64,000 bases of DNA from Cryptomeria japonica (GCF_030272615.1 NC_081413.1:185994169-186058168), one strand, 5' to 3'; shown: positions 24,848-37,440, counted from the stretch's first letter. The notes: generated by a model from the sequence alone, not told the origin. Program-made: numbers and translations.

Positions 24848-25125
24848 TCACACTTCATTTTTTGGGCTTAAAATTAACAATGGTTAAAATGGGCATGCAT
24901 GTATCACACTTCAATTTTGGGGCTTAAAATTAACAATGGTTAAAATGGACATGCATGTATCACACTTCAATTTTGGGGTTTAAAATTAACAATGGTTAAA
25001 ATGGACATGCATGTATCACACTTCAGTTTTGGGCTTAAAATAAACAATGGTTAAAATTGGCATGCATGCATTCACATTTCAATTTGGTGTTTTAAAATTG
25101 ACATGCATATGTGTATCTAACACCT
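24848..25125. repeat. 56-bp tandem array in LTR
   Basis: Copies start at 24848, 24904, 24960, 25016 and 25072, exactly 56 bp apart. Each has TCACACTTCA, TTAAAATTAACAATGGTTAA and GCATGCAT. The last copy is the most diverged. Confidence 0.9.
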
Positions 25126-25436
25126 AAATTTGGGTTTTTAAAACGAACGTGAATCGGGCTCCTCAATAGATCAACTCACATTTCATTTTCTTAAGGGAAA
25201 TAATCTTTTATCATGTTTAGGATGTACCTATTGTTGCATTAACTACCTTTCCACCTGCCTTTGGGGTCTTGGGAGAAAGGGAGAAGGTGACAACAATGCC
25301 CAATTTTATTTTATTTCAAGTAGTGAGGGGTATCTTTGACTGGGGATTTCATTAACCCACAGTGGTACTTCGAATTGGGATGCATTGGGGATATCATCTC
25401 TCCCAGCGTACTCTCGAGCGGGTTTTTTTGAGCCAC

Positions 25437-25444
25437 TATATAAA
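25437..25444 (+). promoter_or_regulatory. Putative LTR TATA box
   Basis: TATATAAA lies in a less AT-rich segment about 170 bp before the proposed LTR end, the expected U3/R position for plus-strand transcription of the Tat-type element. Confidence 0.5.
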
Positions 25445-25619
25445 CATACTGGTTAGGCGGCTAGAGTGTTGAGTGAATTCAACGTATGTGGGAGAATTCC
25501 CTGCACCGATAAGTTCAACTAAAGTCTTAAGTGGCTTTCTCTGAGAATCCATCGTTGAATTGGGAACCCTCAAAATTTTACAATAAGAACCAACTTAGTA
25601 GCCCAAATCCTACATTCAG

Positions 25620-25634
25620 TGGTTCTGGGAGTGC
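25620..25634 (+). other. Candidate primer-binding site
   Basis: TGGTTCTGGGAGTGC starts 5 nt after the proposed LTR end. A TGG start complements the CCA of tRNA 3' ends. I have not assigned the tRNA. Confidence 0.45.
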
Positions 25635-26111
25635 AAATCGTACCCCATAGATTCCCTTCATGTACCTTGCATTGTGAGACAAAAATCCCTCGATGATAAT
25701 ATCTTCGGGGTAAGAGAGACTGGCATGCCCAAGAAGTGTGTGTCGCAGAATGGAGAAAGTGCCACCTAACTCTCTAGTTGTTCATCTTGTTTCGATATTT
25801 CATAAGGGCCTCATTTGAATGGTTTCCAATTTCCAACCTAAGATTGTCTTTTGTGCTTTTATATGTATCATTGTGTCAGACCAGTATTGAGTCAGTATTG
25901 GGCTATTTCAAACCCTACCCTACGTATCTCTAAATTCTCAGAGTTTGTTTGAAAACAAGTTCAGTCAGCTATACCTACCTCTAAACAATTGTTCTCAAAC
26001 TGGAAAATAACAAACTTATGCTACACATAGAATTACTGGAAATAAAGTCCATTTTGAAACGTCGGACAGTCCTGCAAACTCAAGGTTTTACATACTTGTG
26101 ACCATAGGTAT

Positions 26112-26345
26112 TCCTTGCTTAGTCCTCATTTACGTCCTTATTATCGTCGTTAGTCCTTGCATAGTCCTCATTTACGTCCTTATTATCATCCTTAGTCCTT
26201 GCATATTCCTCATTTAACTCCTTATTATCATCCTTAGTCCTTGCATAGTCCTCATTTACGTACTTATTATTGTCCTTAGTCCTTGCATAGTTCTCATTTA
26301 CGTCCTTATGATCGTCCTTATTCCTTGCATAGCCCTCATTATTGT
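26112..26345. repeat. 42-bp tandem array in the 5' leader
   Basis: Units start at 26112 and 26154 and continue at 42-bp spacing for about 5.5 copies. Each unit contains TCCTTGCATAGTCCTCATTTA and CTTATTATC(A/G)TCCTTAG. The array lies between the primer site and the first ORF. Confidence 0.9.
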
Positions 26346-26438
26346 CCTCATATACATCCTTGTCTAGACCTCATATACATTTGTCTTAGTTCATCATCAG
26401 TTGCATAATCATCCTAGAAAGTCATAGCATGCGTCTTA

Positions 26439-26720
26439 ATGGGTCTCCCAGGTGATGGTTTTCTCCCCTTCAAGAAACCTAATCTAGTGCCAAAAGGCGG
26501 TCAATGGGAAATCATTGATGGTTTAGGTAACTTGGCCTGGCAATTAAAGAGAAATGCACCTCAGTATATAGGAGTCGAGTACAAACTAAATATAGAGTAT
26601 AAAATTTCCCATAGGATTGATAGAGAAATTGAGGCAGAACATCTAAGAGAAGAGCTTGAAAAAATTGCATTAGAAAAATATCGAAATACTCAACAAGTCT
26701 TGCATCAAAATCCTCAATAG
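26439..26720 (+). CDS. Small ORF upstream of gag (Tat-type leader ORF)
   Basis: A 93-codon frame opens MGLPGDGFLPFKKPNLVPKG and ends in a charged helix with repeated Glu/Lys (EAEHLREELEKIALEK). It lies between the leader repeats and the gag start at 26824. Some Tat-lineage elements (Ogre) carry an extra ORF before gag, so position fits, but I do not recognise the sequence and cannot give a function. It is unbroken, unlike gag and pol, which may be chance given its short length. Confidence 0.45.
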   Translation: MGLPGDGFLPFKKPNLVPKGGQWEIIDGLGNLAWQLKRNAPQYIGVEYKLNIEYKISHRIDREIEAEHLREELEKIALEKYRNTQQVLHQNPQ

Positions 26721-26823
26721 AGAGTTTGGTCTAGTGTTGCATATTCCATATTTAAGTCTAGAGTCTTGCATTAGTGTTGTCTTGCATAAGGTTCTAAAAA
26801 CCATCCTCATATAGAAGTCTTAA

Positions 26824-29076
26824 ATGCCCATCACAAGGTCACAAAAGGCAAAAAGTAAGATGGAATCAAACAGTGACTTGTCAGTAAATCCAACTTGGAA
26901 CATGGACATATCAACTAGTCAACAGTCAAATTCTCAGGCAATGGCCACAATACATGAGCTACAATAGAATTTAACACGTGAAGAGATTGAATCAGCTCAA
27001 CAGGACCCACATGTCTTTATGATCTTAGATGATCTTATACATAATGATAGGGACAAGTATCTCTCGTCGTTATTAAAAAATGGGGCCAAGTTACCTAAAG
27101 ATTTTAATATCACAGCAATCTTACCACTAGGAAATACTCTAGGTCAAAATAGCAGTCAAATACCACATATGACACAAACTCAAACAACAACCTCAAGTTT
27201 TCCTCAGAATACATCAACATCATATATACAAAGAAATGACATTTTAATTGTGAATTTTCAATCAAGTGTGTCATCCTCAATAATAATGTCAATGCACCAG
27301 CACAGATTATACCAACGATGTCAAGTGTCTCAGTACCTATTCAAACACAAGTTCCTCATACAACAAGTGCAACCCAACCTCTGGTTTCCTATTCTATAGG
27401 ATCTACATACAATCATCAGAATGCAAATCTAGGTTCCGTTAATACAATGAGTACAACTCAGCCAAACATGGGTTCACATATTGTTTATTTCACAGTACCT
27501 AGTGGAACTCACAACACGCGGAATTATAATCATGGTAACTTTCAACAACCTCCTAGTTATACTACCACAAATCCTTTTGTGGGAAATATACATACACAAA
27601 GTGTACCTCTGACTCAAATGGATATTCTATCACAACAAGTACAAAATCTGCAACAACATATGACAACTATGAAAACCAGTAATGATAAAAAGAGATACAC
27701 AATGCAGGACTTACGTCCTTATCCTTTTGATTACACATTATACATGTCGCCTTTCCCACCACATTTTGAAACACCAAAATTTGACAGATATCGAGGGAAA
27801 GGTGATCCTAGAGACCATATCAGAGAGTTTTTTATGGCATGTATAGAGGTTGCAACTGAAGACACTTATCGAATGAGATTGTTTCCTAAAAGTTTGGGAG
27901 GCTCAGCCTTGGAGTGGTTTTCACATTTACCAGCAACCATCACATCATGGGGTGAATTAGTTGAACACTTCATTGCTAAATTTTTGCATAACATTGAAAC
28001 CCCAATCACTATTATGGACTTATGTGCTGCAAAACAATATGAGAATGAAACATCTGCATCCTTCATACAACGATGGAGAGCTCTCTATAGGATATGCAAG
28101 ACTATTATTCCAAAAATAAAGCAAGTTGACATGTTTATAGAAAACTTAATCCCTAAGATCAAGTACCCGATACAAATGCAATGTTTGACCACATTTAAAC
28201 AAATCACCGAAAAAGCTCTAAAGTGTGAGAAAGGACTAGTAAAACAAGGTCTCATAAAATATGGCAATAACGACAACAATGATAAAACCAAATTTTGGTC
28301 GAAAAACAAAAATGTGACCAATGATGGTGTTGTAGACGCCTGTATAGTGAACAGAACTCAACCGATTTTGTCTTTACAAGGTCCAAGTCAATCATTTAGT
28401 CCACACACAGAGAATAACATTGTCTCGACAAATGTAAATACCGCACAAACTATGAACACAAAATTTCCAAGGGTAAACACTCCAAGAAGGAATTACACAC
28501 CTCTAGGGGAACCTATTGAATCAGTGCTAAAAAAATTGATATAGACAAACATGATCACTTTTCCAGAAGTAAAAGTATATGAACGAAGTCCTTTCAAACC
28601 TACATGGTGGAATGATAGTGATTTCTGTGACTATCATCGCACTAAAGGTCACAAAATTGCAAGTTGCTATAAATTGAAAAACTTAGTCCAAGACATGATC
28701 GATCAGGTGACATCACAATTGACACCAACAAAACATCAGCAAACATGAATCATACCATCTTTAAGGATCTATTTGTCAAACATGACAAAGGGAAGGCATC
28801 TACATCAAGAACACAAGATAATACAGCTAACTACACAAAAGTCTCATACAACTACACTATTCATGCCACTAGCTCAGGAGATGTAGTAAAAGATGATTCA
28901 CAAGAAGCACTTGATAATAATGAGCAATATCAAGAGACTCATAGCGATGATAACCAAATTTGTATGCTGTCAGAAGCACCAAAATATGATGAAGACAAGA
29001 ATCTTTGTCTTATGGATTGGGGGCATGAACAACCATTCCATTCAGGATGGTTTGAAGATGAACTTATAGCACATAT
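26824..29076 (+). pseudogene. gag: Ty3/gypsy (Tat-type) Gag, broken
   Basis: The ATG at 26824 starts MPITRSQKAKSK. The frame meets a TAG at 26965, shifts near 27310, meets another TAG at 28542 and shifts again near 28745. The Gln/Asn/Thr-rich N-terminus precedes the retrotransposon Gag domain (27770-28210) with FDRYRGKGDPRDHIREFF, LGGSALEWFSHLP and F...FIQRWRALY-type motifs. A non-canonical knuckle C-x2-H-x4-H-x4-C (CDYHRTKGHKIASC) follows near 28627-28668. The frame then runs acidic through a DWGHEQPFHSGWFEDEL motif into the target site of the insertion at 29077. Gag assembles virus-like particles and packages element RNA. After removing the insertion and one CATAT the frame continues into pol. 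Confidence 0.85.
29072..29076. repeat. Target-site duplication CATAT (left)
   Basis: CATAT immediately precedes TGTGAGGCCC and recurs at 33818-33822 immediately after GGGCATGACA. Confidence 0.85.
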
Positions 29077-31120
29077 TGTGAGGCCCTAGCCCGATTCAGT
29101 TTGACATTTTCAGTTATTTGCATATTGAGACTATTATGGATGCTTATTTTATGCTTTATGGACTTAGAACTTATATGATTCCATGATTTGGATCACACTG
29201 ACATATGTTGATGTTTTATTTCATGCATGATGATTATGAAACCTTAGATATGTTACTAGAATAGAATTACATTATGATGGTGAATGTCATTATTGGAAAT
29301 TTGCAGGACTTCATATTGACGATAGAAAGATGATGCTTATTTATGAATGGTTCAATTTTGGAAAATTATGTTGATTGCTTATGTGAAATTGAATTTGAAC
29401 GAATGAGATATTGAATTATTGTTGTCGAATGTATGAGTGTTTGATGTGTAATGAAATCCATGTATTTGATTATGTATAATTGTGATTATTTGGAAGTACT
29501 AATGTGTTAATTGAGATGCGCAGGAAAATTATCCGTGTGACCATGGAATTTATATGGAGAACCAAGCCTAGACCAATGTGCGTTTGTTAAGCCGGGAGTT
29601 GTCTATTTGGAGAGACAACACCCCTTTGTAATGTGTTTTTATTTGTGAAGTGTATAATGCTTGAGTGTTAAAATTAATTTGTATGTATATGTGTAAACCT
29701 ACAAGAGACAAATTCCATGTGTGCTTTTTATATTGTATTTTTATTGTGTCACTTGACACATGTGCTGATTAAGTGTCATTGATTTTGACTTGTCTCTTGG
29801 AGGGAGTTTTGTTTCTACCAAAACCATTCAAAAACATGAGTGTGGTCCCAAATTTGCCTTGGGTAGGGAGTCTTGGGAGTGGTCAACTCAAGTTTGACCC
29901 GTAGGTAAACTTCAGTTGGGTTTCCAAAGGGTTTAATGGACTCCTAGGGTAAGTTTTTAGGCTTTTCCAAAGGTCCAAAGGGTATACCTATGGGTTAGGG
30001 GTATTTTGCAACATGTGGCTTCTCCCATGTGACTATTTAGTCACTTCAAAAAGTGGTGTTTTCAAGATGAACGAAAATTCAACTTAGAAAGTTCTTCCTA
30101 GGATAGAGAACCTTCCCTTTAGGAGTTAAACTCTCTTCCCCATCTTCTTCCACCTTTTCCCTTTCCAATTTTGGTAATGTGTAAGAGTTTGGGAAGGGCA
30201 ACCAATGGGAACTCACACCTCACCCAAGGGGTTGGGAAGTGTGTGAGAGGCCTTCTTAGGCAAGAATTTGGAAACTTAGTGAGTAATCACCCACTCTCCT
30301 TTCTTGGAGATTATGCTTGTTTTGGAAAAAGTTAGTAGGAGATTAGCACTTTTGGTGGGAATTTGGGGAAAGTTAGTATGGAATTGGGCAGCTCATCCCC
30401 AACTAATTTTAGCAAACCTATTGGCAGAATAAGGTTGGTTACTTCTACTTCCTCTTGTTATGTTGTAAGTGCTAGTTTATGTTGTTTTGTAAAAGAAAAG
30501 AGTTGTTTGTAAGAATGTGTTTTATGAAGTTTTTTTTTGTTGAAGTTAAAATGTGTAGTTTTCTTTTCTATGTATTTTGTTTTGTGTTCTTGTTGCTTTG
30601 GGAGTGTCCAAGATCTCCTACTCTTGGGAGGGTAGGAAGATCTTGGGGTGGAAGGAGTATGACAGCCATGGGTGAGAGGCTCTCCTTATGGAGAGTGTTC
30701 TCAAGGGTGTCCTTAGTGACCCCTGATGCATAGCCTTGTGTATGCATTTGGGGGTCATAAGGGGAGTAAATATGGCCTTGAGCCTTTTTGGGGGGCATAA
30801 GGATTGTGGAAGTATTTTTGGTTGCATTTGTATGGCCATGAGGTGGCTTATGTTGTATTGTTTGTGGCATGCATTCTCCCCATTGGTACTTGGTCCACTT
30901 CCACCCATGGAAGAGTCACCATGAAAGTGGTGAATGTGTAGCTTGGGAAGGGAAATTTGATTGTAAGTGTTTTCCTATGTTTGTGTAGAGTTTGCTTGTT
31001 TGTAACCCGTCTAGTGCTTGGTTCTCCAAGCTCGGGGGTGGCTTCTAGTAAGCCTAGGCTGGGAGGTGAGCTTCCCATGGTCAAAATGTGTTTTATTGCA
31101 GGTTGCATGGGAATGGGAAA

Positions 31121-31320
31121 AGAAGAAATAAAGGATTATGTTGCTGTCTTGTATTGCAGAAATGTGTTTTAAAGAAAAAGAGAAAAGGATAGATTTAATG
31201 TTGTAGTGGAATAAAAGAAGAAATAAAGGATTATGTTGTTGTCTTGTATTGCAGAAATGTGTTTTAAAGAAAAAGAGAAAAGGATAGATTTAATGTTGTA
31301 GTGGAATAAAAGAAGAAATG
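31121..31320. repeat. 95-bp tandem duplication
   Basis: Copies at 31121-31215 and 31216-31310 differ at about one base, and a 9-base start of a third copy follows. The unit contains TTGTCTTGTATTGCAGAAATG. The near-identity shows a recent duplication. Confidence 0.92.
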
Positions 31321-32154
31321 TGAGCATTTGTAGCATTTGCTTTCAAGAAAAGAAGGTCTTGTACTACATTCAAGTTACTATGTAGAGAAAAACAATGTTG
31401 GGGTTTCATCCCATTTGTATTCATGTTTATTTTGTATCTATATCCATGTTGTATTTACCTTTGTCAATGAATATACATGCTTTTCCCTACTTGTTAGTTT
31501 GCAAAAGAAAGTGAAAGTGTTAGTTTGCATCTAGAGTCTTAATGTTTTGCATAAAAAGAAAAAGAGAAATGTATGCACTTTTGAGAAATCTGAAATTAAT
31601 ATTAGTTGTAAAACCATATTTCTTTTAGTTGAACATGCTGCTGAAAATTTGTTTAAAAAAAAAACTGTCTTTTATTTTTCTGTTTATTGCAGAAAAGAAA
31701 TTTATTAAATGAGTTTATCCTTTGCAAAAAAAAAAAGAAACATTTAGTTTTTAATATCATCATTTTGTTACAAAAATAGATTATAGATTTGGAAACCCCC
31801 TTTAAATGCATTTTGTTGTTTTACAAATTAAGATTAAACACAATAGGAAAGCCTATATGGGGTTATATAAAAAAAAAAAAAAAAATGGTAGCACAAAAGA
31901 GGTATTCATAAATGTTTTAGCCCTTAAATGTTATTTGAAGATTCTGTTTCAAAAATAACATATGTACATTTGCAGACCTGGTAATTATTTCACTTACAAA
32001 AAAAAAAAGGAAAACTGATAATATGATTTAATAAATAAATATATATATATATTTTTATTCCCTTACAAGGAAATCTGCCAGTTCCTGGAATATAAAACTA
32101 TAGGAAATGAGCTTTTCTTTCCAAAATATTTATAGACCTATATTTAAATGTAAA

Positions 32155-32170
32155 TATATATATGTATATA

Positions 32171-32206
<36 letters not shown>
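32155..32206. repeat. AT dinucleotide microsatellite
   Basis: An almost uninterrupted (TA)n run with a few ATGTATA/ATACATA interruptions. Confidence 0.9.
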
Positions 32207-32340
32207 AAAAAAATTAAATGACAACCAAATACAAGTGAAGAACCTTATTTTATCGCATGCTTTAACTGGGAATCAAAACCACGCGAAACAGAAAAAAAAA
32301 AAAAAATGTTTAAACGAAGCAAAGTTAAAACTGTGCAAAG

Positions 32341-32530
32341 AGTCTGCGGGGGGGGGCCGCGGCTCCCGGGCGGCGGTGGCCGCAGCTTGCGGCACCCGCA
32401 GACTGCGGGCGGCGTCGTCCGCAACCTGCGGGGAGCCGCAGCCTGTGGCGGCGCCGACCGCAGCCAACGGAGCCTCCGCGCTACAGGCGCTTCCCCTCCC
32501 CACCGCTCTGCCTGCCGTGGTTTCTACGCA
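32341..32530. promoter_or_regulatory. GC-rich island with palindrome array
   Basis: About 190 bp of very GC- and CpG-rich sequence sits in an otherwise AT-rich element. It contains the 13-bp palindrome CCGCA-N3-TGCGG at 32380, 32396 and 32419, a one-mismatch copy at 32436, and a half site at 32457. It could be an LTR promoter/enhancer or protein-binding cluster. Open frames across it on both strands look composition-driven. Confidence 0.55.
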
Positions 32531-32910
32531 TTGCAACACACACAAAAAAAAACACGGTGCCCGGGTGGTTGGTAACACCGCTCGGCTTCCTCCCACATCG
32601 CCTTCCCTCCTGCGGCCGCCATCTCCCCTGCACACACAAGCACGCAAAAAAGAAAAACATGGGGTTTCATTCACACTCACAAAAAAAAAGGGAGGTGTGG
32701 TATTGACGTGTTCGCCCTAACCCTAGTTTCGGGTTAGGGCAATACTCATAAAGTTTAAACAAACAAGTGTGTGTGGTGGAAGGGGGGGGGGGGAATTTAA
32801 AAAAAAAGAAATAATAGAATAAAGGTTCCACTCCCCCTCCCTCCTTTTTGGGATTATAATTAAACTCATATGTATGGGGTTTAAAGATAAATGTATAAAT
32901 AGTTGTATAA

Positions 32911-33130
<220 letters not shown>

Positions 33131-33817
33131 GTCTTAAATTGGTATTCATTAAGAACTAAATTTGTTAATGGTTAAACTAAGTCCTTCAATATTGGCTAAA
33201 TGTAGAAGAATTTTTACAAGAGAGGATTTATTTCCTAGAGGGGCTTAATTCCTTGTTTAACTAGAATCATCTATTTGATTTTTTTGAATTAGGTAATGTT
33301 ATTTTCCCTTTTAAATTATTAATGAATTAGAGGAATTTTTATAAGAAGACTTTTTTTTGAATATTTAGGTAGACTAGGTTTTAAGAAGAAGGGTGTAAAC
33401 TCAAAATTAATTGTAGGGCCAAGAGGGCCAATTAAGTCAAATGTTATAAAGTAATTTTATTTCTTGAGGGAATTGTTTTAATAAGGTGCTTCCATGGTTT
33501 GGTCAACTAAATTTTAGTACCTAGGTGGTTAAGAAAGATAATAAAATATTTAGATCATTTAATTCGAGATTAGTCGATATTCTGGAGATTCTAATTAATT
33601 ATTAATGAAGATTAGTGTTAATCCTTTTGGGGAATATCTTAGCTCGTAGATGACTTAGTAAACCTTGTCACCCAACTGAATTTAATCACCTGATTTACAC
33701 CAAATGTAGTTGAGAACAAACAAAGTTGCAATATATTAATTAAGAAAGTCGATAATTAGAAAGTATTTAAAAAAAAAAAAAAAAATTCCTGTTCGTGCCC
33801 AAAAGTTGGGCATGACA

Positions 33818-33822
33818 CATAT
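33818..33822. repeat. Target-site duplication CATAT (right)
   Basis: Right partner of 29072-29076. The host frame resumes directly after it with ATGGATGTCAGAGTAGC. Confidence 0.85.
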
Positions 33823-34850
33823 CATGGATGTCAGAGTAGCACATAATGACTATAGGGAGGGGTAAGATATAAACCTTGATAACACAATGTATGTTACAAA
33901 CAGTTCCATCACAAGAGATGATACAGTGGCTATAATCACGATAACTCCCAGAGATAGAGATTGTGCAGTAGTTACTCATAGATCTAAAGTAACTTTACAA
34001 GGAGTACCATCAAACTCACTACCAACAGTAGGGACTTATAATTTTGTTGAGCAACTCAAGAAAACCCCAACACAGATATCATTGTTTGAAATATTACATA
34101 TATCACCAACTCATAAAGCTATACTGGACAAAGCACTTCAAGATTCAGTAGTGGACAGAAATATAGATGAAAATGCCTTCCAATCCATGGTAGGGAATTT
34201 GACATAGGGTACCCACATTGCATTCAAAGAACAAAATATTCCTAGTGATAGACTTCTCCATAATGATCCACTACATCTAGAAGCTTACATGCATAAGAAA
34301 AGAATCAGAAGAGTACTTATAGATGGAGGAGTCAGTCTCAACATTTGTACATTAAAGCTAGTTAAGGCATTGGGATATTCTGACCTTCATATTGATTCTT
34401 CGAAGAGAATAAACATCAAAGCATATGATGATGAAGAGTGTCCCTCAAAAGGTATAATTATGCTACCAGTGCAAATAGGACCTATAATAATAGAGGTTAC
34501 TTTCCAAGTGTTGGATAGAGAACTAGGGTACAACATGTTATTGGGTCGCCCATGGATTCATACCATGCAAGTTGTACCATCAACATTTCATCAATGTGTC
34601 AAATTCTCATACAATGGCATTGAAATCACCATAAAGGGTGATCCAAATCCATTCCAACACTGTAATCACTTAAAGGCATGTGTGGATAACCGGGTGCCAA
34701 TTAATCAAGTAGTACCCCTCACTACAAAAATGGAGTCATTAACAATCACAGAAACACAGAAGAATGTACCTACAACATCCTCTTTGCAGATAAAAGATAT
34801 TGGTTGTGGAGAATACTCTATTTCGAGTACTTCAAATGGAAAATAGTTGT
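33823..34850 (+). pseudogene. pol: Tat-type aspartic protease region
   Basis: This continues the frame interrupted by the CATAT insertion. After a stop near 33872, a linker (33887-34207) ends at TAG and the same frame leads into the retropepsin domain. The active-site loop reads VLIDGGVSLNI (about 34313-34345), with the catalytic aspartate present and DGG as in many plant Tat proteases. A conserved second half ends LLGRPWIH (about 34540-34563). The protease would cut Gag-Pol. The domain itself is open (34289-34846); inactivation comes from stops either side. Confidence 0.85.
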
Positions 34851-36345
34851 CTTTGTCTCCTAGGTCTTTTGGGAAACCTCAAAATGCAGTAATGAAACAA
34901 GACAAAGGAAAACAAATAGTCAGATACTCAGATTCATGCTCTTTCATTAGGTGGGGTGATTTGCAAGAAGAATATCTGAATGAAGATGTTAATCATTGGA
35001 TATACAGAGAAGAAGATGACATGACAATACCCAGGTTACCTTTAGATCAGTATGGAAATGGATTCAAGATGCTACAAAAAAAAAGGGTATGATGGTACCA
35101 TAGGCTTGGGTTTACAAAAGCAAGGAAGATTAAAACCCGTTGTACCAAATAACAATCCAAAGAATCAAGGGTTAGGGTATAAACATGTACTAAATATAAT
35201 GGAATCAAGACAACGTACATTGGATATATTGAACAGACCAAGACTGCCATCAGAATACACATCTCAAAGTCAATCGTCAACAGGAGTGTTTCCCTCTTCA
35301 TCTCAAACAAGCAAGAAAGTACCAGCATCACCTAGTGCAGAATCAGATGGTGAAGATATGAGATAACTTCTACAAGAACCTAGCACAAAATCACCCAATA
35401 ATACTGTATCTGACACATCCGCACAAGAAAATGTGGTAACAAACACATGCTTAGTACCAATAAATGAGCTTAATCCTTGGTAATTGTCAATACTTCTGCC
35501 AAGGGAACTAACTCAAGCTCCACCCAATGAATCAGATGAAGAAAGACTACAATGACTTATACTAGATTTAAGAAGGGTAACCTTCATACAAAAGGAGACC
35601 TATGAATATACAAAAAAATCAGATACAAGAACAAGAGGAGATAAGTGATACAACCTCAGAAGCTGACACATGCATAGAAAGTGAGACAGACTCTCATGAA
35701 TATGAATTCCTATCTGATCATGATTTTAATCCACGAACAATTGACATGAAAAAGTATCACAAATCACCTATAGATGATGAGAATATACCAGGTCCCTCAA
35801 ATAACCAAGTATGCATGTTATCATAATCTGTTACGACAGAAGGGAGTAATGAGTTACCCATTGTACACTCACATCTAATTGATTGGGGACGAGAAGGAAA
35901 ACCAACTCTAGATTGGTTTGAAAATGATAAAGCTATTGCAGAATTCCTTAGTGTCAGAGAAGGATTTCCACAAGGTGATCACAAGGCAGGATTTGTTTTA
36001 GACCTGGATAGAACAACATACTTTGGAGAGGCAAGTGCCTCTATAACCAAAGATATGGATCAAAGTAATCACAATGGCAAGAGTGAGTTACACAATATCC
36101 CTATTGAAAAAGAGATTTCAGCATTACTCATGGAAGAAACTGAAGAAGTCAATATAGCAGAAGGAGAAGTTGTACATAATATCCACTTAGCAAGATCCTT
36201 AAACCAAGAAAAAAAAGACAAATTCATGCAGTTTTTCAAACGTCCTATCAATTTCGCTTGGTCCTATGCGGATATGCCAGGATTGCATCTAGAATTGGTG
36301 TTACATCATTTACCTTTGCTACTAGGAATTAAACCGTACAAATAA
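34851..36345 (+). pseudogene. Pol spacer with G-patch-like motif and repeated DWG...WF module
   Basis: A G-patch-like segment at about 35055-35185 contains GYDGTIGLGLQKQGRLKPV and ends NQGLGYK. Plant Tat polyproteins carry a similar glycine-rich motif between protease and reverse transcriptase. The frame shifts at a 9-A run (35076-35084). An acidic linker follows, with stops near 35364 and 35824. Near 35878 a LIDWGREGKPTLDWFENDK block resembles the one at the end of Gag, each preceded by a CMLS string. The last part (36055-36345) leads into the reverse transcriptase with typical SWSY.DMPG-like wording (FAWSYADMPGLHLELV). Confidence 0.7.
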
Positions 36346-37440
36346 AAGCTACGAAAGATGCATCCACAGTTTTCATTACTTGTCAAAATAGAACTTCAAA
36401 AGTTGTTAGATGTGGGCTTCATTCGACCTATTGACTATGCAGAATGGATATCTAATCTGGTACATGTAACTAAGCTCACTGGGGGCATAAGAATCTGTAC
36501 CAACTTTCAAGATCTAAACAAAGCATGTCCTAAGGATGATTTCTCATTACCCAACATAGATATGATAGTTAACTTAACTATTGGGAATGAAATGCTTTCA
36601 TTAATGGATGGTTTCTCGAGATACAACCAGATCAGGATTGCACTGGAAGATCAACACAAGATGGTATTTACTTGTCCATGGGGGACATGCTATTGGAATG
36701 TCATGTCATTTGGTCTTAAGAATGCATGAGAAACATATCAAAGGGCTATGACGATGCTATTTCATGACATGGTCCACAACATCATGGAAGATTATGTGGA
36801 TGATCTACTGGCTAAATCATAGACAAGAGAAGGTCATCTTGAAGTCCTTGCAAAGATAATTGATCGATTAGAGCAGTACAATGTCAGGCTAAACCCAAAA
36901 AAGTGTGTATTTGGTGTAACAACAGGCAAACTGTTAGGGTTTATTGTGTCTAACAGAGGAATTGAAGTAGACCCTGCAAAGGTCAAAACAATCATGGATA
37001 TGCAACCTCCATAAACACTTAAGTAGTTAAGAGGGTTACAAGGAAGACTACAGTCCACAAGGAGGTTCATAGCACAGCTGGCAGATAAATGTCATTCATT
37101 CCAGTATTTACTCAGAAAAGGAGTTACCTTCAAATGGACGGAACAGTTCCAAGAAGCTTTCTAAGCTTTAAAAGATTATCTTCTGAATACTCCAGTGTTA
37201 GTTCCACCTACTCCAAGAAAACCCCTATTATTATATATATCAACAACAAACTCATCTTTAGGATCCTTGTTGGTGCAACATGATGATCAAGGAAAGGAAA
37301 GAGAAATCTACTATATAAGTAGAACCTTAATTGGATGTGAGCTTAATTACAACCCTATAGAATGAGCATGTCTAGCAAAAACTTAGACATTATATGCTGA
37401 GTCACAAAGTACAACTCATTGACGCTTTGATCCATTCAAA
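36346..37440 (+). pseudogene. pol: Reverse transcriptase and RNase H (Tat-type), broken
   Basis: The RT opens near 36358 with a HPQFSLLVKIELQKLLDVGF helix, then GGIRICTNFQDLNKACPKDD, the catalytic LMDGFSRYNQI and PWGTCYWNVMSFGLKNA. A TGA at 36727 interrupts the next motif. YVDD lies at 36793-36804, so both parts of the active site are still readable. Thumb and connection follow (KCVFGVTTGKLLGF, then GIEVDPAKV). The Ty3-type RNase H (about 37000-37440) has several stops, and its first catalytic aspartate is not seen in the expected ISTTNSSLGSLLVQHDD segment. The enzyme copies element RNA to DNA; this copy is inactive. Confidence 0.88.

Larger units (their letters stand above)
23948..25614 (+). 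repeat. Ty3/gypsy (Tat-type) 5' LTR
   Basis: It begins TGTAGACACC and ends CCTACA (TGTAG/CTACA termini). Its first ~615 bp recur at 45918-45923 plus 53883-54497, where a polypurine tract precedes the same start, showing that this is an LTR terminus. It holds two internal tandem arrays (22-bp and 56-bp) and a TATA box at 25437-25444. A TGG-initial candidate primer-binding site follows at 25620. The length of 1667 bp is plausible for this lineage. The 3' end is inferred from the terminal dinucleotide and the primer site. Confidence 0.65.

Noticed and set aside
24601-25125. Possible CRISPR-like array
   Set aside because: Units are contiguous tandem repeats without unique spacers, in a plant retrotransposon LTR.
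30479-31172. Several 60-100 codon frames on both strands within the LTR-like unit
   Set aside because: Short, overlapping, no motifs. They lie in a segment bounded as an insertion with LTR termini.
32235-32720. 161-codon plus-strand and 135-codon minus-strand Ala/Gly/Arg-rich frames
   Set aside because: GC-rich palindromic sequence lacks stops on both strands by composition; no domain seen.
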